A stretch of 64,000 bases of DNA. Source: Avena insularis. Its lineage: Eukaryota; Streptophyta; Magnoliopsida; Poales; Poaceae. Shown piece by piece: positions 21,901-34,446 of the stretch (position 1 is the stretch's first letter; each line of letters opens with the position of its first letter). The stretch lies in the NCBI GenBank assembly GCA_023614405.1, contig CM042689.1, forward strand, positions 310,907,132-310,971,131, read 5' to 3'. Position numbers and translations under genes: made by a program. The notes under the pieces were generated by a model. The model made no database searches. It was given only the letters and a program-made list of their open reading frames with translations, and had not been told where the DNA came from.

Positions 21901-24328
21901 TATCACAAAGTGCACTAAATTTTTTGTCAAACATTTCATAGCTTGACTTTTCAAAAAAAAGCCTTAAGCCTTGGGACCAAGGGAGTACTAATAAAGGAGA
22001 TAGAGGGTTACCCTCTCCTCCCACCATCCCCTCTCTCTATCATATTCGCACACTCACCTCTCAACTTTGACTCGTTAACCCAAGTTTTTACGATGAAACC
22101 AATGCCTAAACCTTTGTCTGTGGTAGAGCTGGGGTCCTCATCAAGCTTTGCTTTGGAGCTATAGGTGGCTTGTTCGATTCCTCCGGCCGTAGCACATTTT
22201 CTGAAGCGTCCTTCGCCTTTAGCGTGTGTGAGTGTCATGCGTAAGGTGAGGTGTCCGTCGCCCTTAGGGTTTTGGTCGGCCGTGTTGGAACCCTCATTGC
22301 CCGCCGATCAGTCGTCCAAGCGTACGACGCCGGCTTCGTCACTCCCAAATGCTCGTGCATCCGCGGTTACATTCTTGTCATCTACAGGTTGGACTCTCAT
22401 TCCCAATGTGCCAAATTTCAGAGTGTACGTGGCGAAACCCCTATCGGTGACTCCCCCTTCATCCGCGATTGTTCGTGCTTTTTCGGTGTATGTGGTTGGT
22501 TCTTCGTCAGTGACGCCATGTTCATCTGCTCAACCCATCGACCCATGTGTAGCAAGTTTGCACCCCCCGCCCCCACTACAACGAGGTTAGATAAGTACGA
22601 TAGGGGCTTTAACCAAATCCGACATGCATCTAGTCAAATTTTGGCAACGTCTACTATAGGTCCCTTGTTGAACTACTTAGTTATATGTCATATTCTTGAT
22701 AATTGTCTTTTGTGCTATTCTTTATATGTCATATTCTTGATAATCGTCTTTTTGTTGTTATGCTTAGTTATGATATATTCTTGATGATGATGATGATGTA
22801 GGGTTCTGTTTTGGTACTTAGATAATGCTTTGTGTTGTTTAGGAATTTTCCATGACGCGTTATGTTGTTTTTGTATTTTTTTATGATGCATTGTGTCATT
22901 TCGTCCATTTTGATCCGTTTTCTGCTGTTTAAGATTAAATGATATGCCTTCTAGCTATTCACATTATTTCAATGAACTGTTAGTTTAGGTAATTTTGATT
23001 ATGCTGACACTATTTATTAAATTTAATTACATGATGCCTTGTGTTATTTTTGTATTTTTGATGATGCATTGCATATATGTTGTTTTTTCTATCCAAATAA
23101 TTCATTGTGTTGTTTTATCTATACAGATTATTCATTGTGATGGTTAATTAATCTAATTAAATGGTATGCCTTCTAGATCTTTAATCAATATTGTTTTGCT
23201 ATTTTTGATGATGCATTGGATATATGTTGTTTTGTCTATCCAGACAATTCATTGTACTATTTTATCCATATAGATTATTCATTATGCTTATTAATCAGTC
23301 TAATTAAATGGTGTGCCTTCTAGTTGTTTAATCAATCTAATTTTAAAGACCCACTGGCTTAGGTGATTCTGATGATACATCGTGCTGTTTAAGCAATTTA
23401 ATTTACCTGATACCTTGTGTTGTTTAGGTAATTTTGATGGTGCAATGATGCATTGTGATCTTTAGTAAATTTATACGATGTCTTGTGGTGTTTTGGTAAT
23501 TAAAAAGGTCTGACACAATGGTAATTTTCATGCAGGATGGCCCAGCTGTAATGCCGAAATTAGACTACATTCTTGATCGGACTGCTCTTGCTCCAGGTAG
23601 CTATTTTGGAGGAATTCAACCCATAGGATTTTTAAATAAGGAAGCCATTTGGATGAAAGAAATGATACCTCCAAAATTCATATGGATTGCATTCCTATAC
23701 CCCAATCCCATAGAAATCTCAACATTCAGTTTTTTACACTAATTTGCGTAGGATTGGGCACTTTCCTATGTGTTTCATGTGTTTCAAGTCCGCAGATTTT
23801 CTCTTACAATCCTCTATTTTGTACGTGCGACCCTATTAAATTCCTCTATTTTAAAATCCTGTGATATAAAGAAGCCCTGCGTTCTCTTTAAATTTGTCGT
23901 TCGATCTTTTGGTGAGTGTTTGTGATGATTAGGAGTCAAGCCCTAAGTATATTTAATTTAATGTGACTACTAGTAGTAGTACTGTACTACTATTACTACT
24001 CTATATTGGATAGTTCTATGGAGTACTAGTACTAGTACTACTATCTTTTGCATGCGGCGGTACGAGATATTGTAGAAGCCTAGTCGCAAAAAAATTGTAC
24101 AAGCCTCCGGGTTACGTAATTCCATAATAGTTTTTTGTTGCTCGGATGGAATCTTATCCACTACTTTGACAAGACATTACTATAGACCTTTGTTGGGTCG
24201 TAAAAATATTTACACCTACTTGCTCGATCGCTAGCATGGTGGCCTACCTATAGTATACTCCGAGAGACCTACATTTTCCTTCCTACTGCGGCAGTGCATT
24301 AAATATATATGAAACCATTTTCCTTACA
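21731..24328 (-). repeat. Giant inverted repeat, right arm (~2.6 kb)
   Basis: Inverse partner of 17438-20038. Matching landmarks include GGTGGCCTACC at 24239 against 17532-17542, the GATGATGATGATG microsatellite near 22784 and CCTCGGTCATTCGTCTCGAA at 21731 against 20038. A transcript crossing both arms would fold into a hairpin of about 2.5 kb. Confidence 0.9.
22165..22590 (+). CDS. Unrecognised 141-residue open frame in the right arm
   Basis: Begins MACSIPPAVAHFLKRP and is Ser/Pro/Val-rich, ending in SLHPPPPLQRG. No domain is recognised and no membrane segment is evident. A stretch just before VTFLSS (GTCATCTACAGG) could also be a splice acceptor, so it may be an exon of something larger. 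The counterpart in the left arm is broken. It may be a fragment of a captured gene or chance coding in a GC-richer segment; I cannot separate these. Confidence 0.25.
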   Translation: MACSIPPAVAHFLKRPSPLACVSVMRKVRCPSPLGFWSAVLEPSLPADQSSKRTTPASSLPNARASAVTFLSSTGWTLIPNVPNFRVYVAKPLSVTPPSSAIVRAFSVYVVGSSSVTPCSSAQPIDPCVASLHPPPPLQRG

Positions 24329-24396
24329 ACAACTTACAACAGCGAATTAATGTTGCATCAAAGTCTAGCACAATTGAAAAAACACAATAACTCGTG

Positions 24397-26110
24397 TTAC
24401 AGAAAAGGTATCTGTGGAGCTTGCATCGCGTGACATGTAATAACTGGCTTCCCATGAGAGCTGCAAATGAGATTATTAAATACGTTATGCGTCAAAGTTT
24501 GCTTGTTTTTCAATTCATTCAAGTCTTCACGTGCTAGGGTGATTACTGAATCTATTTTGTTGGCTTCTTGCTCAACAATATCAAGGGCATCTAGGATGGC
24601 ATCCCCAAATAATCTTTCGGTTGTTATAAGAGGGTCAGTCAAAGCAGCGTGCCATGAGAAATAGGTATTGTCACTACTGCTGTCTGAAAAAAACTTTAAA
24701 CTTAGAGAAGCGAGTCTTTGTTCGGCATTCAGAGGGATATTTTCAGCCCGAAGCAAACTCAAAACAAGTTATAACAGCATTACCAAGCAATCACATCACT
24801 ATGGATTTTAAATGTGTCAATATAGTGATATGGTGAAGGAAGCAAAAATTAGTGGCTCATACATCTATTTCTTCTTGAATAACTAGACCAGTTGACGCCA
24901 TGGAGCGATGCGAGCATGTGCTGATCTGTGAAATGACTGCTCATCTAGAAGATGGCTGAGGCCAAGAGAAATCAAGTTACTTTAACAGAAGACTTGGGAA
25001 ACAAGCTACAAGTTTATTTCAAATAAATTTGAAAAGATTTCATAGGACAAAAATAACAATGCGAGTAATCAACCAAAGTACCTGATGCAGATTGATCAAA
25101 CTAAAATATGCAGAACATGAAAAAAACGAATATGAAAACTAAGGCCTAATTTGGCATCAAAGTATTTTTGAAGTATTTAGATAATACTTTGGTTTTTAAA
25201 ATACTGAAGTATTGGATACTTCAAGGTGTTTGTATCAAACAAATATTGTGGTTTTAAAACTAAAGTAACCTCCAAAACTATGGTTTTTTTAAAAGAATTT
25301 GAGAAGAAGGTGTGACCCTCTTTTTTCCAAAACTGAGAAAGGAGAAAAATTGTAGTATTTCTTAGTGAGGCATTGAAATACTTTGGTTTTAGAATACTTC
25401 AGTTTTAGAAAAACGTTGCTGCCAAACTAGGCCTAACCCATTATGTTTATCATAAACTAGCGCGGGACTACACAACGAAAGCTGTCACTGTTTTAATCAT
25501 AGGGGTAAAAAGAGTACCTCAATCTACCAAAATAGACCAATTGTGTGCCTCGAATATACTAGCCAGATCATTCCAGACAAACAATGAAACAAACTATCAT
25601 ACATTGGGTTATGTAGAGAACAAAACATCTGAACCATCATGTGCCTCGTATTAAAATGGCCAGTTCATGTATCTATGATACATAGTAGATACAAAAGTGG
25701 GATGAAGGGCACCGAGTTCATTATGAGACATGTGTATTATACAGGATCTAATCGCTAGTGTGGCCTTATTTTTATTATTAGCTAACTCAGATGCAACACA
25801 CCTGGTCTTTGCATATCCAGGAAATTGAACTAAGCAGATGGAACAAAAGCAGATCATTGTGGGGCTAAAATGTTCGACGCAAATTTTTGGCCAAAAAAAT
25901 GAAAACAAGACAGAAAAATGGTAAATTTAAGCAATCAAATGTGGCATGGACCAAACTTTGGTTGCCAAACTTCGTGTGTGTATGTGGGGGCTTACGGTAG
26001 GCGTTGCATGAGTTCTATGGCGGCTGCTGTGGATGGGCAGACTATGTACTCCACTGTTTCTCCTCTACATAAAGGTAAGGCCAACTGTAAATACAAACAG
26101 TTCCATCATG
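24397..26110 (-). pseudogene. Unrecognised spliced gene remnant
   Basis: Three exon-like pieces lie on the minus strand. (1) About 26085-25994, after TTTACAG and before GTAAGC, open as LALPLCRGETVEYIVCPS and ending IELMQRLP. (2) About 24957-24865, MSSHFTDQHMLASLHGVNWS after a TTCTAG. (3) 24762-24397, open for 121 residues: SLKFFSDSSSDNTYFSWHA, ITTERLFGDAILDALDIVEQ, a helical region, and a stop after QAPQIPFL. Family not recognised; the last exon looks helical and possibly coiled coil. Because it lies beyond a CACTA end and an inverted repeat, it may be transposon-borne. A MITE-like insert (25142-25434) sits between exons 1 and 2. Confidence 0.35.
25142..25434. mobile_element. MITE-like element, hAT-type ends suspected
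   Basis: Left end AGGCCTAATTTGGCATCAAA pairs with the right end TGCCAAACTAGGCCT in inverse orientation. The interior is symmetric, with AATACTTTGGTTTT near both ends. No clear 8-bp target duplication was found, so the hAT assignment is tentative. Confidence 0.55.
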
Positions 26111-27058
26111 ATATAAGTAGGCATGAAGTGAAACAAAAGTGATGGGGTCGTGCTAGATTATATGACCCATTCACTCTATGATACTGTGTGCAAACTGCTC
26201 GTTGCATAATAACATCAAACAGTTAGTACAGGATAGCAGGACAATATCAGGATGGAAAATACCCGTAATCGGTCAACGAGAAAGACATTGTATAATCATA
26301 TCTCCTGTGGACAGGTACAATAGAGAATGTAAACAACTATATTAAGTGACTAATAATTCAGAAAGAAATATACGTACAAATAGTTCAATGCGTAGAGTTT
26401 AAACCTAACCATAACGAGTTAATTTAGTAAATTACAGGTATATCAATTAAAGAAACTGTTGGTTAGGAAATTTAGCACGAATACAGTACATTGCCAAACA
26501 AAGCAACTCGCACATGGAGATCAGGTTAGCTCGGTTAGGGCTGCGTCTAGGACTCCTCCGCATCCTCGCGGGTCACGTTGAGGTCACCGAAGGTGCTGCG
26601 GTTGTAGTGTGTGTCGACGACGGGGACGCAGAGCGCTGGACCACTACATTCGTGGAGCAGATCTGGGGCGGTCGATGACGTGCTCTGCGCGCCGGACGAG
26701 AGGGTCGGTTGAGTAGATCAGGTGTGGCAAGTACGTCGGCTTAAGTGAAGTTGGGATGTTTCGGCCGGTGACGTATTCCTGGAGGAGAGAGAGGGGGTAG
26801 GGTTTTTGGTGTGTGTATGTGTGGGTGGGTGGGTGAGGTGGGGGAGTGGGGTGGCCAGGTGTGGGGCTTTCCGCGGGGGAACTACACCTACTGCTAGTAC
26901 TGTAGTGGGAAATGCATGAGTGAATCCCCCTACCTACCGAATTCACTAGGGTTCCAATGGGAATTTCAAAATATCTGGAATTTTGGGGCACCAATTATGT
27001 CCGGATAGAGGGGAGATTTTACCGCTTTATTTTCGTTTTGAATTTAGTCATGTTCCAT
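26111..27058. other. Unassigned
   Basis: AT-rich to about 26520, then a GC-richer block (26530-26880) with open frames on both strands but no recognised protein, ending in a GTGTGTATGTGTGGGTGGGT simple repeat near 26810-26830. Confidence 0.4.
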
Positions 27059-27178
27059 GTACTCCCTCTCTGCTCAAGAATCCAAGGCGTACTCCTTCTA
27101 TATTCAAGAACCCAAGATCGTACTCCCTCTCTGTTCAGAAGTCCAGCACCTCAAGTCCTCAACTGATCATCCATGGCC
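27059..27178. repeat. Short minisatellite at the Copia insertion site
   Basis: Units of about 30 bases start GTACTCCCTCTCTG near 27059, 27089 and 27120. A further related unit begins at the Copia target duplication on the far side (CGTACACCCAATGTTCAAGA, 43774), so the retrotransposon landed inside this array. Confidence 0.6.
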
Positions 27179-27182
27179 GTAC

Positions 27183-29039
27183 TGTAGGGGTTCGTAGCAT
27201 GGAAAACAAAAAAATTCTACCGCATGCAAACAAACAAGCCAAGATCTATCTACTAGATTGTAGCAACGAGTCGATTAGAGTACTCACCCTCGAAGATTCC
27301 AAAGCGGTTAACGAGAGCAGATTCTCGTGGGTGATGTAGTCGTACACTTGTCGATCTAAAGATCGCGTAGACGATCCTTCCGACGCTGCATTCCGGCAGC
27401 GCTTCTGCAGTCGGTCACACGTTCGGTGCTCGATGAAGACCTTCCTCTCCCTTGTTCCAGCAGGCAGCGGAGGTTGTAGTTCTCCCCTCGCGATTCCGGC
27501 AGCACAACGGCGTGGTGTCGGAAGTAGAGGGAAGATCCCGCAGGGCTTCGCCTAAGCCGGTGCGAGTTATGGTGGATCTAGGGTTTTCCGGCGATCTAGG
27601 TTTAGAAGGCCGGAGTGGAGGAGGAGGAGTCGGCGGATGCTAGGGCGACGGCGACGGGCCGGCGGCGGCGGCGGCGTCGCACGGGGTTTGGGAGGGCTGG
27701 CTTGGTGTGTTTGGGGCAACCCTCCCCTCTATTTATGAGAGGGGGCAGCCTTGGGAGGGGAGGTTTTGAATCCAAACCCAAACCCAAGTTGGATTGAAAG
27801 GACTCTTTCCTTCTTCCACTAGGAAACCATTGTTCCAGTTTGAATTTTTAAACCTCCCGTTTGACTTTCAATTTAGAGCTTTAATTCTCTCTTGCAAATG
27901 CCCAAACCAAGTTACCTAGGATATGATCCAATCATTCCACTTACCCATGACACATTCATGGACCATTCCCCTTTCGGCCCGGTGAACCTTCTAGATCCTT
28001 CTAGAGCCTCTCCGATGAAAACATCGAAATCATTCCCGAAATCCGGAATCGGACTTTCTTTAGATGAATCTTATTCTCCAGACCATTCCGGATCTTCTCG
28101 TGATATCCCGGATCCCATCCGAGACTCCGAACAACATTCGGTATCCCTACTAACATTCCATATCTACTAAACAACATCGAATCCTTAAGTGTGTCTCCCT
28201 ATGGTTCGTGAATTATGCGGAATGACCGAGACACTTATCCGATTAATAACCAATAGAGGAATCTGGAAATTCATATGTCTCCCACATATTTCTATGATTA
28301 CTTTGCGATCGAATGAACCACTTACATACGATACCAATTTCCCTTTGTCTCGCGATAGTTTACTTATCCGAGGTTTCATCGTCGGTATCTTTGCATACCT
28401 AGTTCAACCTCGTTACCGATAAGTACTCTTTTCTCGTTCCTGTGATATGTGATACCTTGTGAGCCAGTCACATGCTTGCAAGCCAATTGGATGACATTCC
28501 ACCGAGAGGGCCCAAAGTATATCTATCCGTCATATGGATGGACAAATCTCACTCTTGATCCATGTGCCTCAACACATACTTTCCGAACACTCAATGCCAC
28601 TTTTATAGCCACCCAGTTATGGTGTGGTGTTTGATGTCATCAAAGCATCCTTCTGGTGATGGTGATTAGCATGATCTCATGGTCGAAGGAATTAGATTAC
28701 TATGTATCAAAAATCTTATAGCAAATGAACTATTGAAATGACTTGATCTTAATGCTACGCTTATCTATAGGAGTATGTCCATCATACCATTCTACTAATG
28801 ATATGATCTTGTTGTTAACAACATCTCAATGTTCATGATCGGGAAACCACGATCATCTATTAACCAACAAGCTAGTATTACAAAGAGGCTTTATTAGGGA
28901 CTCTAATTTAGTTTACAAATCACACAAGTATTAATGTTTCCTGTTAATACTGTTATAGCATGAGTGTAAACATTTATCATAAACACAAAGATATAATAAT
29001 AACCACTTTTATTATTGCCTCTAGGGCATATCTCCAACA
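27183..29039 (-). repeat. Copia 3' LTR (intact, 1857 bp)
   Basis: Runs from TGTAGGGGTTCGTAGCATGG to CATATCTCCAACA on the plus strand, TG..CA ended. It contains a GC-rich segment near 27610-27690 where the two LTRs differ by indels. Open frames within it are LTR sequence rather than genes. Confidence 0.92.
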
Positions 29040-29073
29040 GTCTCCTACTTGCACTAGAGTCAACTAATCTAGA

Positions 29074-32000
29074 TTACATGGTAATATACCGAACACCCAT
29101 GGCGGTTTGGTGCTGGTCATGTTTTGCCCTCGGGAGAGGTTTAGTCAACAGATCCGCCACATTCAGATATGTGTGTACTTTGCAAATCTTTATGTCACCA
29201 TCTTGGACATGCTCTCGAATAGCGTGTAAACGTATCTTGATGTGCTTCAGCTTCTTGTGTGACCTTGGTTCTTACGCATTGGCTATGGCGCCCATGTTAT
29301 CACAGTAGATAGACATTGGGTCCAGCGCACTTGGAACCACACCGAGCTTTGTAATGAACTCCTTCATCCATATCGCCTCTTGTGAAGCCTCCGAAGCAGC
29401 TATATATTCCGATTCAGTTGAAGATCTCACCACAACGTTTTGCTTTGCACTCCTCCTGCTAACTACTACACCATTCAAAGTAAATACATATCTAGATTGA
29501 GATTTAGAATCATCCGAATGGGTGTTCCAACTAGCATCGGTGTAACCATTAACAACGAGTTGTTCATCACCTCCATAAGAAAGAACCATATCCTTAGTTC
29601 TTCTCAAGTACTTAAGGATGTTTTTGACTGCTGTCCAATGATCCACTCCTAGATCACTTTGATATCTGCTAGTCAAACTAACAGGATGTGCAATGTTGGG
29701 TCTAGTACATAGCATGGCATACATAAGAGATCCTATGGCTGAGGCATAGGGATTCTTACTCATCCTTTCTCTATCTTCTGCCGTTGCAGGACTTTGAGTT
29801 TTACTCAAGGTCGTATTGGGCAACATGGGCAAGAACCCTTTCTTGCTATCTTCCATTCCAAACCTCTTTAGAACTTTGTCCAAATATGTACTCTCTGACA
29901 ATGATATTAGGCGTCTCGATCTATCTCTATAAATCTTTATGCCTAATATGTAAGCTGCTTCGCCAAGATCTTTCATTGAAAAACTATTATTCAAATAATC
30001 CTTGACACTTTTAAGAAGGTCTACATCATTCCCAATCAACAATATGTCATCTACATATAGTATCAAGAATGCTACAGAGCTCCCACTCACTTTCTTGTAA
30101 ATACAAGCTTCTCCATAAGTTTGTATAAATCCAAAGCTTTTGATTACCTTATCAAAAAATTGATTCCAACTTCGGGATGCTTGCTTCAATCCATAAATGG
30201 ACCGTTGAAGTTTGCATACCTTGTTAGCATCTTTAGGATCGACAAAACCTTTGGGTTGCATCATATACAACTCTTCATCAATGTCTCCATTGAGGAATGC
30301 CGTTTTGACATCCATCTTCCATATCTCATAATCATAATATGTAGCGATTGCTAACAAAATCATCATAGATTTTAGCTTTGCTACCGGTGAGAAAGTCTCA
30401 TCGTAGTCAACTCCTTGAATTTGTCGAAACCCTTTTGCGACAAGTCGAGCTTTATAGACAGTAACATTATCATCAACATCTGTTTTCTTCTTGAAGATCC
30501 ATTTGTTCTCGACAGCCTTCCGGCCATCCGGTAAGTCCACCAAAGTCCATACTTGGTTTTCGTACATGGATCCAATCTCGGATTTCATGGCTTCTTGCCA
30601 TTTATTGGAATCTGGGCTCATCATTGCTTCCTCATATGTCACAGGGTCATCGGTGTTGTCCACCAACATGACACTCATAACGGGATCATACCAATCAGGA
30701 GTGGTATGAGTTCTCGTTGACCTGCGAGGTTCCGTAGTAACTTCAACCGAAGTTTCATGATCAACATCATTAGCTTCCTCTCTTATTGGCGTAGGCGCCA
30801 TAGGAACTACTTTCGGTGCTGCACTACTCGCAAGTTCGAGAGAAGGTTCAACAACATCGTCGAGTTCTACTTTCCTTCCAGTCCCTTCTTTCGAGAGAAA
30901 CTCCTTCTCTAGAAAGGATCCATTCTTGGCAACGAAGATTTTGCCATCGGATCTATGATAGAAGGTATACCCAATAGTTTCCTTTGGGTATCCTATGAAG
31001 ACACATTTTTCCGCTTTGGGTTCAAGATTTTCAGGCTGTAACTTCTTAAATAAGCTTCGCAACCCCAAACTTTAAGGAATGACAATTTAGGTTTCTTCCC
31101 AAACCATAATTCATACGGTGTCGTTTCCACAGATTTAGATGGTGCCATATTTAAAGTGAATGCGGCTGTTTCTAATGCATAACCCCAAAACGATAGCGAT
31201 AAATCTGTAAGTGACATCATAGAACGAACCATATCTAAGAGAGTTCGATTACGACGTTCAGACACACTATTACGTTGTGGTGTTCCCGGCGGTGTCAATT
31301 GTGGAAGTATTCCGCATTTCTTCAAATGCTCGCCAAACTCATAACTTAGATATATTCACCTCCGCGATAAATCGTAGAAATTTAATCTTCTTGTTACGTT
31401 GATTCTCTACCTCACTTTGAAATTCCTTAAACTTCTCGAAAGTTTTGGACTTATGTTTCATGAAATAGATATATCCATATCTACTCAAGTCATCTGTGAA
31501 GGTAAGAACATAACGATAACCACCGCGCGATGCTACACTCATTGGGCCACACACATTGGTATGTATGATTTACAATAAGTCTGTAGCTCGCTCCATCATA
31601 CCAGAAAATGGAGTCTTAGTCATTTTACCCATCAGACATGCTTCACATCTTTCAAGTGATTCGAAATCAAGTGATTCAAGAAGTCCATCGGAATGGAGTT
31701 TCTTCATACGCTTCACTCCAATGTGACCAAGACGACGGTGCCACATATAGGTCGAGTTATTGCTCAATTTCAAACATTTAGCTTCAATGTTATTAATGTG
31801 TGTATTTCCACAATCGAGATTCAATAAGAATAGACCATCTATCAAAGGTGCATGTGCATAACACATATTACTCATATAAACCGAACAACCATTATTCTCG
31901 GACTTAAACAAGTAACCGTCTCGCAATAAACATGATTCAGATATAATGTTCATGCTCAACGCATGCACCAAATAATAATTAATTAAGTATAAAACTAATC

Positions 32001-33054
32001 CCGATGGTAGATGAAGAGGTAGCGTGTCGACCGCGATCACATCAACCTTTGATCCATTTCCAACACGCATCGTCACCTCGTTCTTCGCTAGTTTCCGTCT
32101 ATTCTGCAGCACCTGTTTCGATTTACAAATGTGAGCAACCGAACCAGTATCAAATGACCAGGCACTACTACGAGTACTAGTGAGATACACATCAATAACA
32201 TGTATATCGGATATACCTTTCTTCTTGATGTTGCCGTTCTTAAAATCCGTCAAGTACTTAGGGCAATTCCACTTCTAGTGACCTTCTCCCTTGGAGTAAA
32301 AGCACTCAGTATCTGGCTTAGGCCCAGCCTTGGTCTTCTTCGCCGGCACGGTAACTTTCTTACCGCCCTTCTTGAAGTTTCCCTTTTTCTTAGACTTGCC
32401 TTTCTTCTTGAATTTGGTGGTCTTATTGACCAACAATACTTGGTGCTCTTTCTTGATCTCCACTTCCACAGACTTTAACATGGAGAAGAGTTCAGGCAAC
32501 GACTTGTCCATGTTTTGCATATTGTAGTTCATCACAAAGTTCTTGTAACTTGGTGGTAGTGATTGAAGGACACGGTGAATCCCCAAAGCATTAGGAATCA
32601 CTATACACAAGCTTTGAAGCTTGCTTGCATGCCCAGACATCTTAAGCACGTGCTCACTGACGGAGCTACCCTCTTCCATCTTGCAGTTAAAGAACTTTTC
32701 AGAAGCCTCATAACTCTCAACTGCCGCGTGATCCTCAAATATCATTTTGAGTTCACGAACAATATCATGTGGGTCATGGTTCTCAAACCTTTTCTGAAGC
32801 TCCAATTCCAAACCATACAATATAGCACACTGAACTGTGGAGTACTAATTCTTCCGAGCAAGGAAAACATTCTTTACCTCATCGGTAGCATCAGCTGCAG
32901 GTGGGTCACCTAGCGGTGCATCTAGCACATAGGTCAAATTACCAGCATTGAGGACAATCCTTAAATTGCGGAGCCAATCCGCAAAGTTGCTTCCATTGTT
33001 TTTCAACTTTTCTTTCTCTAGGAACGCATTAAAATTGATGGTAGGGGCCTCCAT
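29074..33054 (-). pseudogene. Copia gag-pol polyprotein, multiply broken
   Basis: Starts MEAPTINFNAF at 33054 and ends at TAA 29074-29076. In order on the minus strand: gag (33054-32290), a zinc-knuckle region, protease (FDTGS, near 32150), GAG-pre-integrase (WHRRLGHIG, near 31730), integrase core (TDDLSRYGY, near 31490; further part 31325-30993), reverse transcriptase (WKMDVKTAFLNGD near 30310, YVDDILL near 30050) and RNase H (GYTDASW near 29545, SSTESEYIAA near 29405). Breaks: a stop near 32847 in gag, TAG at 32277-32275 inside the zinc knuckle (whose second Cys is also Ser), a stop at the 31570 end of pre-integrase, frameshifts near 31340 and 31020, and TAA at 29274-29272. No function is possible without help from another copy. 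Confidence 0.92.
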
Positions 33055-34226
33055 TGATCTACAACATATTTGCAATAGTTTAGACTAAGTTTATGACAAA
33101 TTGAGTTCTAATTAATAGTTAAATTAATCTAGGTGAACTCCCACTCAAAACAATATCCCTCACATTGCTTTAGTGATCACACGAACCAAATCCACCACAT
33201 CAAAACCAATCATCACGAGAGTTGATGTAGCTTCAATGGCGAACAATCAACATGTTCATCATATCTACTATATGACTCATGCTTTACCTTTTGGTGATCC
33301 GTGTTCCGAGACCATGTATGTACATGCTAGGCTCATCAAGATAAAACCTTAGCTTCCGCATGAGCAAATCTGGCTTGCTCACGTTGTATACACTCGCAGA
33401 ATCGAACACACCCGATCATCACGTGGTGCTTCGAAACAACGAGCTTCAGCAACGGTGCTTACTAAGGATGAACACTTTATAACTTGAAATTTTTGTGCTT
33501 GAGGGATCATCTTATAATGCTACCATCGCAAACTAAGCAATACAGGATGCATAAAAGGATTAACATCACATGCAATTCATAATATGTGATATGATATGGC
33601 CTTTCTTCTTGTGCTTACGATCTCCATCTTCAAGCATGAACATGATCTCCATCATCACCGGCATGGCGTCAAGGTCAATGGCGCCGCTTCATGGTTGTCG
33701 TCACCAGCATCAACTATTACAACTACTTTGAATGGACACGCAGGTCTTAACGGAATTAAAAGACAACCATATGGCTCCTGCCGGTTGCCGACTTACAATA
33801 AGGAACATTGCATACATCATATATAATCACAATCATGGCCATATCACATCACAGCACACCCCTGCAAAACAAAGTTAGACGCCTCTAATTTTCTTTGCAT
33901 ATTGTACGTGGTTTGGGGATTTCAATAAGTGTCGTTCTAACTTACGAACAAGAACCACAACGTTGATGCTTGAACTATCAAGTGCCCGTTGTAAATTGAA
34001 TCTATACTATGATGGGAGAGACAGACACCCGCAAAGCCACTTATGCAATACAAGTTGCATGTTAAGCATGGAGCAAGTCTCATGAACGATGTCATGTAAG
34101 GTTATCTCGGGCCGCTTCATCCCATCATACCGCAAGATGCAAAGTACACAAAAAACAATTGATAATAAAAGCACCACCGCCCACAATGACCATTGTGTTC
34201 TACTCGTGCAACAAATCTACATATAG
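33055..34226 (-). other. Copia 5' leader
   Basis: Untranslated leader of about 1.17 kb between the primer-binding site and the gag start, as is usual in this group. A short open frame at 33596-33826 on the other strand is chance. Confidence 0.75.
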
Positions 34227-34243
34227 ACACGACTCTGATACCA
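34227..34243 (-). promoter_or_regulatory. Copia primer-binding site
   Basis: On the minus strand TGGTATCAGAG follows one base after the LTR end, matching the 3' end of initiator methionine tRNA as in most plant Copia elements. Confidence 0.88.
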
Positions 34244-34446
34244 CTGTAAGGGTTCATAGCATGGAAAACAAAAAAATTCTACCGCATGCAAACAAATAAG
34301 CCAAGATCTATCTACTAGATTGTAGCAACGAGTCGATTAGAGTACTCACCCTCAAAGATTCCAAAGCGGTTAATGAGAGCAGATTCTCGTGGGTGATGTA
34401 GTCGTACACTTGCCGATCTCAAGATCGTGTAGACGATCCTTCCGGC

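Noticed and set aside
26889..26925. TACTGTAGTGGG as the missing CACTA right end
   Set aside because: Lacks the TTCTTG before GTAGTG and has no similarity to the inverse of the left terminus.
27452..27797. Frames within the Copia LTR
   Set aside because: GC-rich LTR segment that varies by indels between LTR copies; not under coding constraint.
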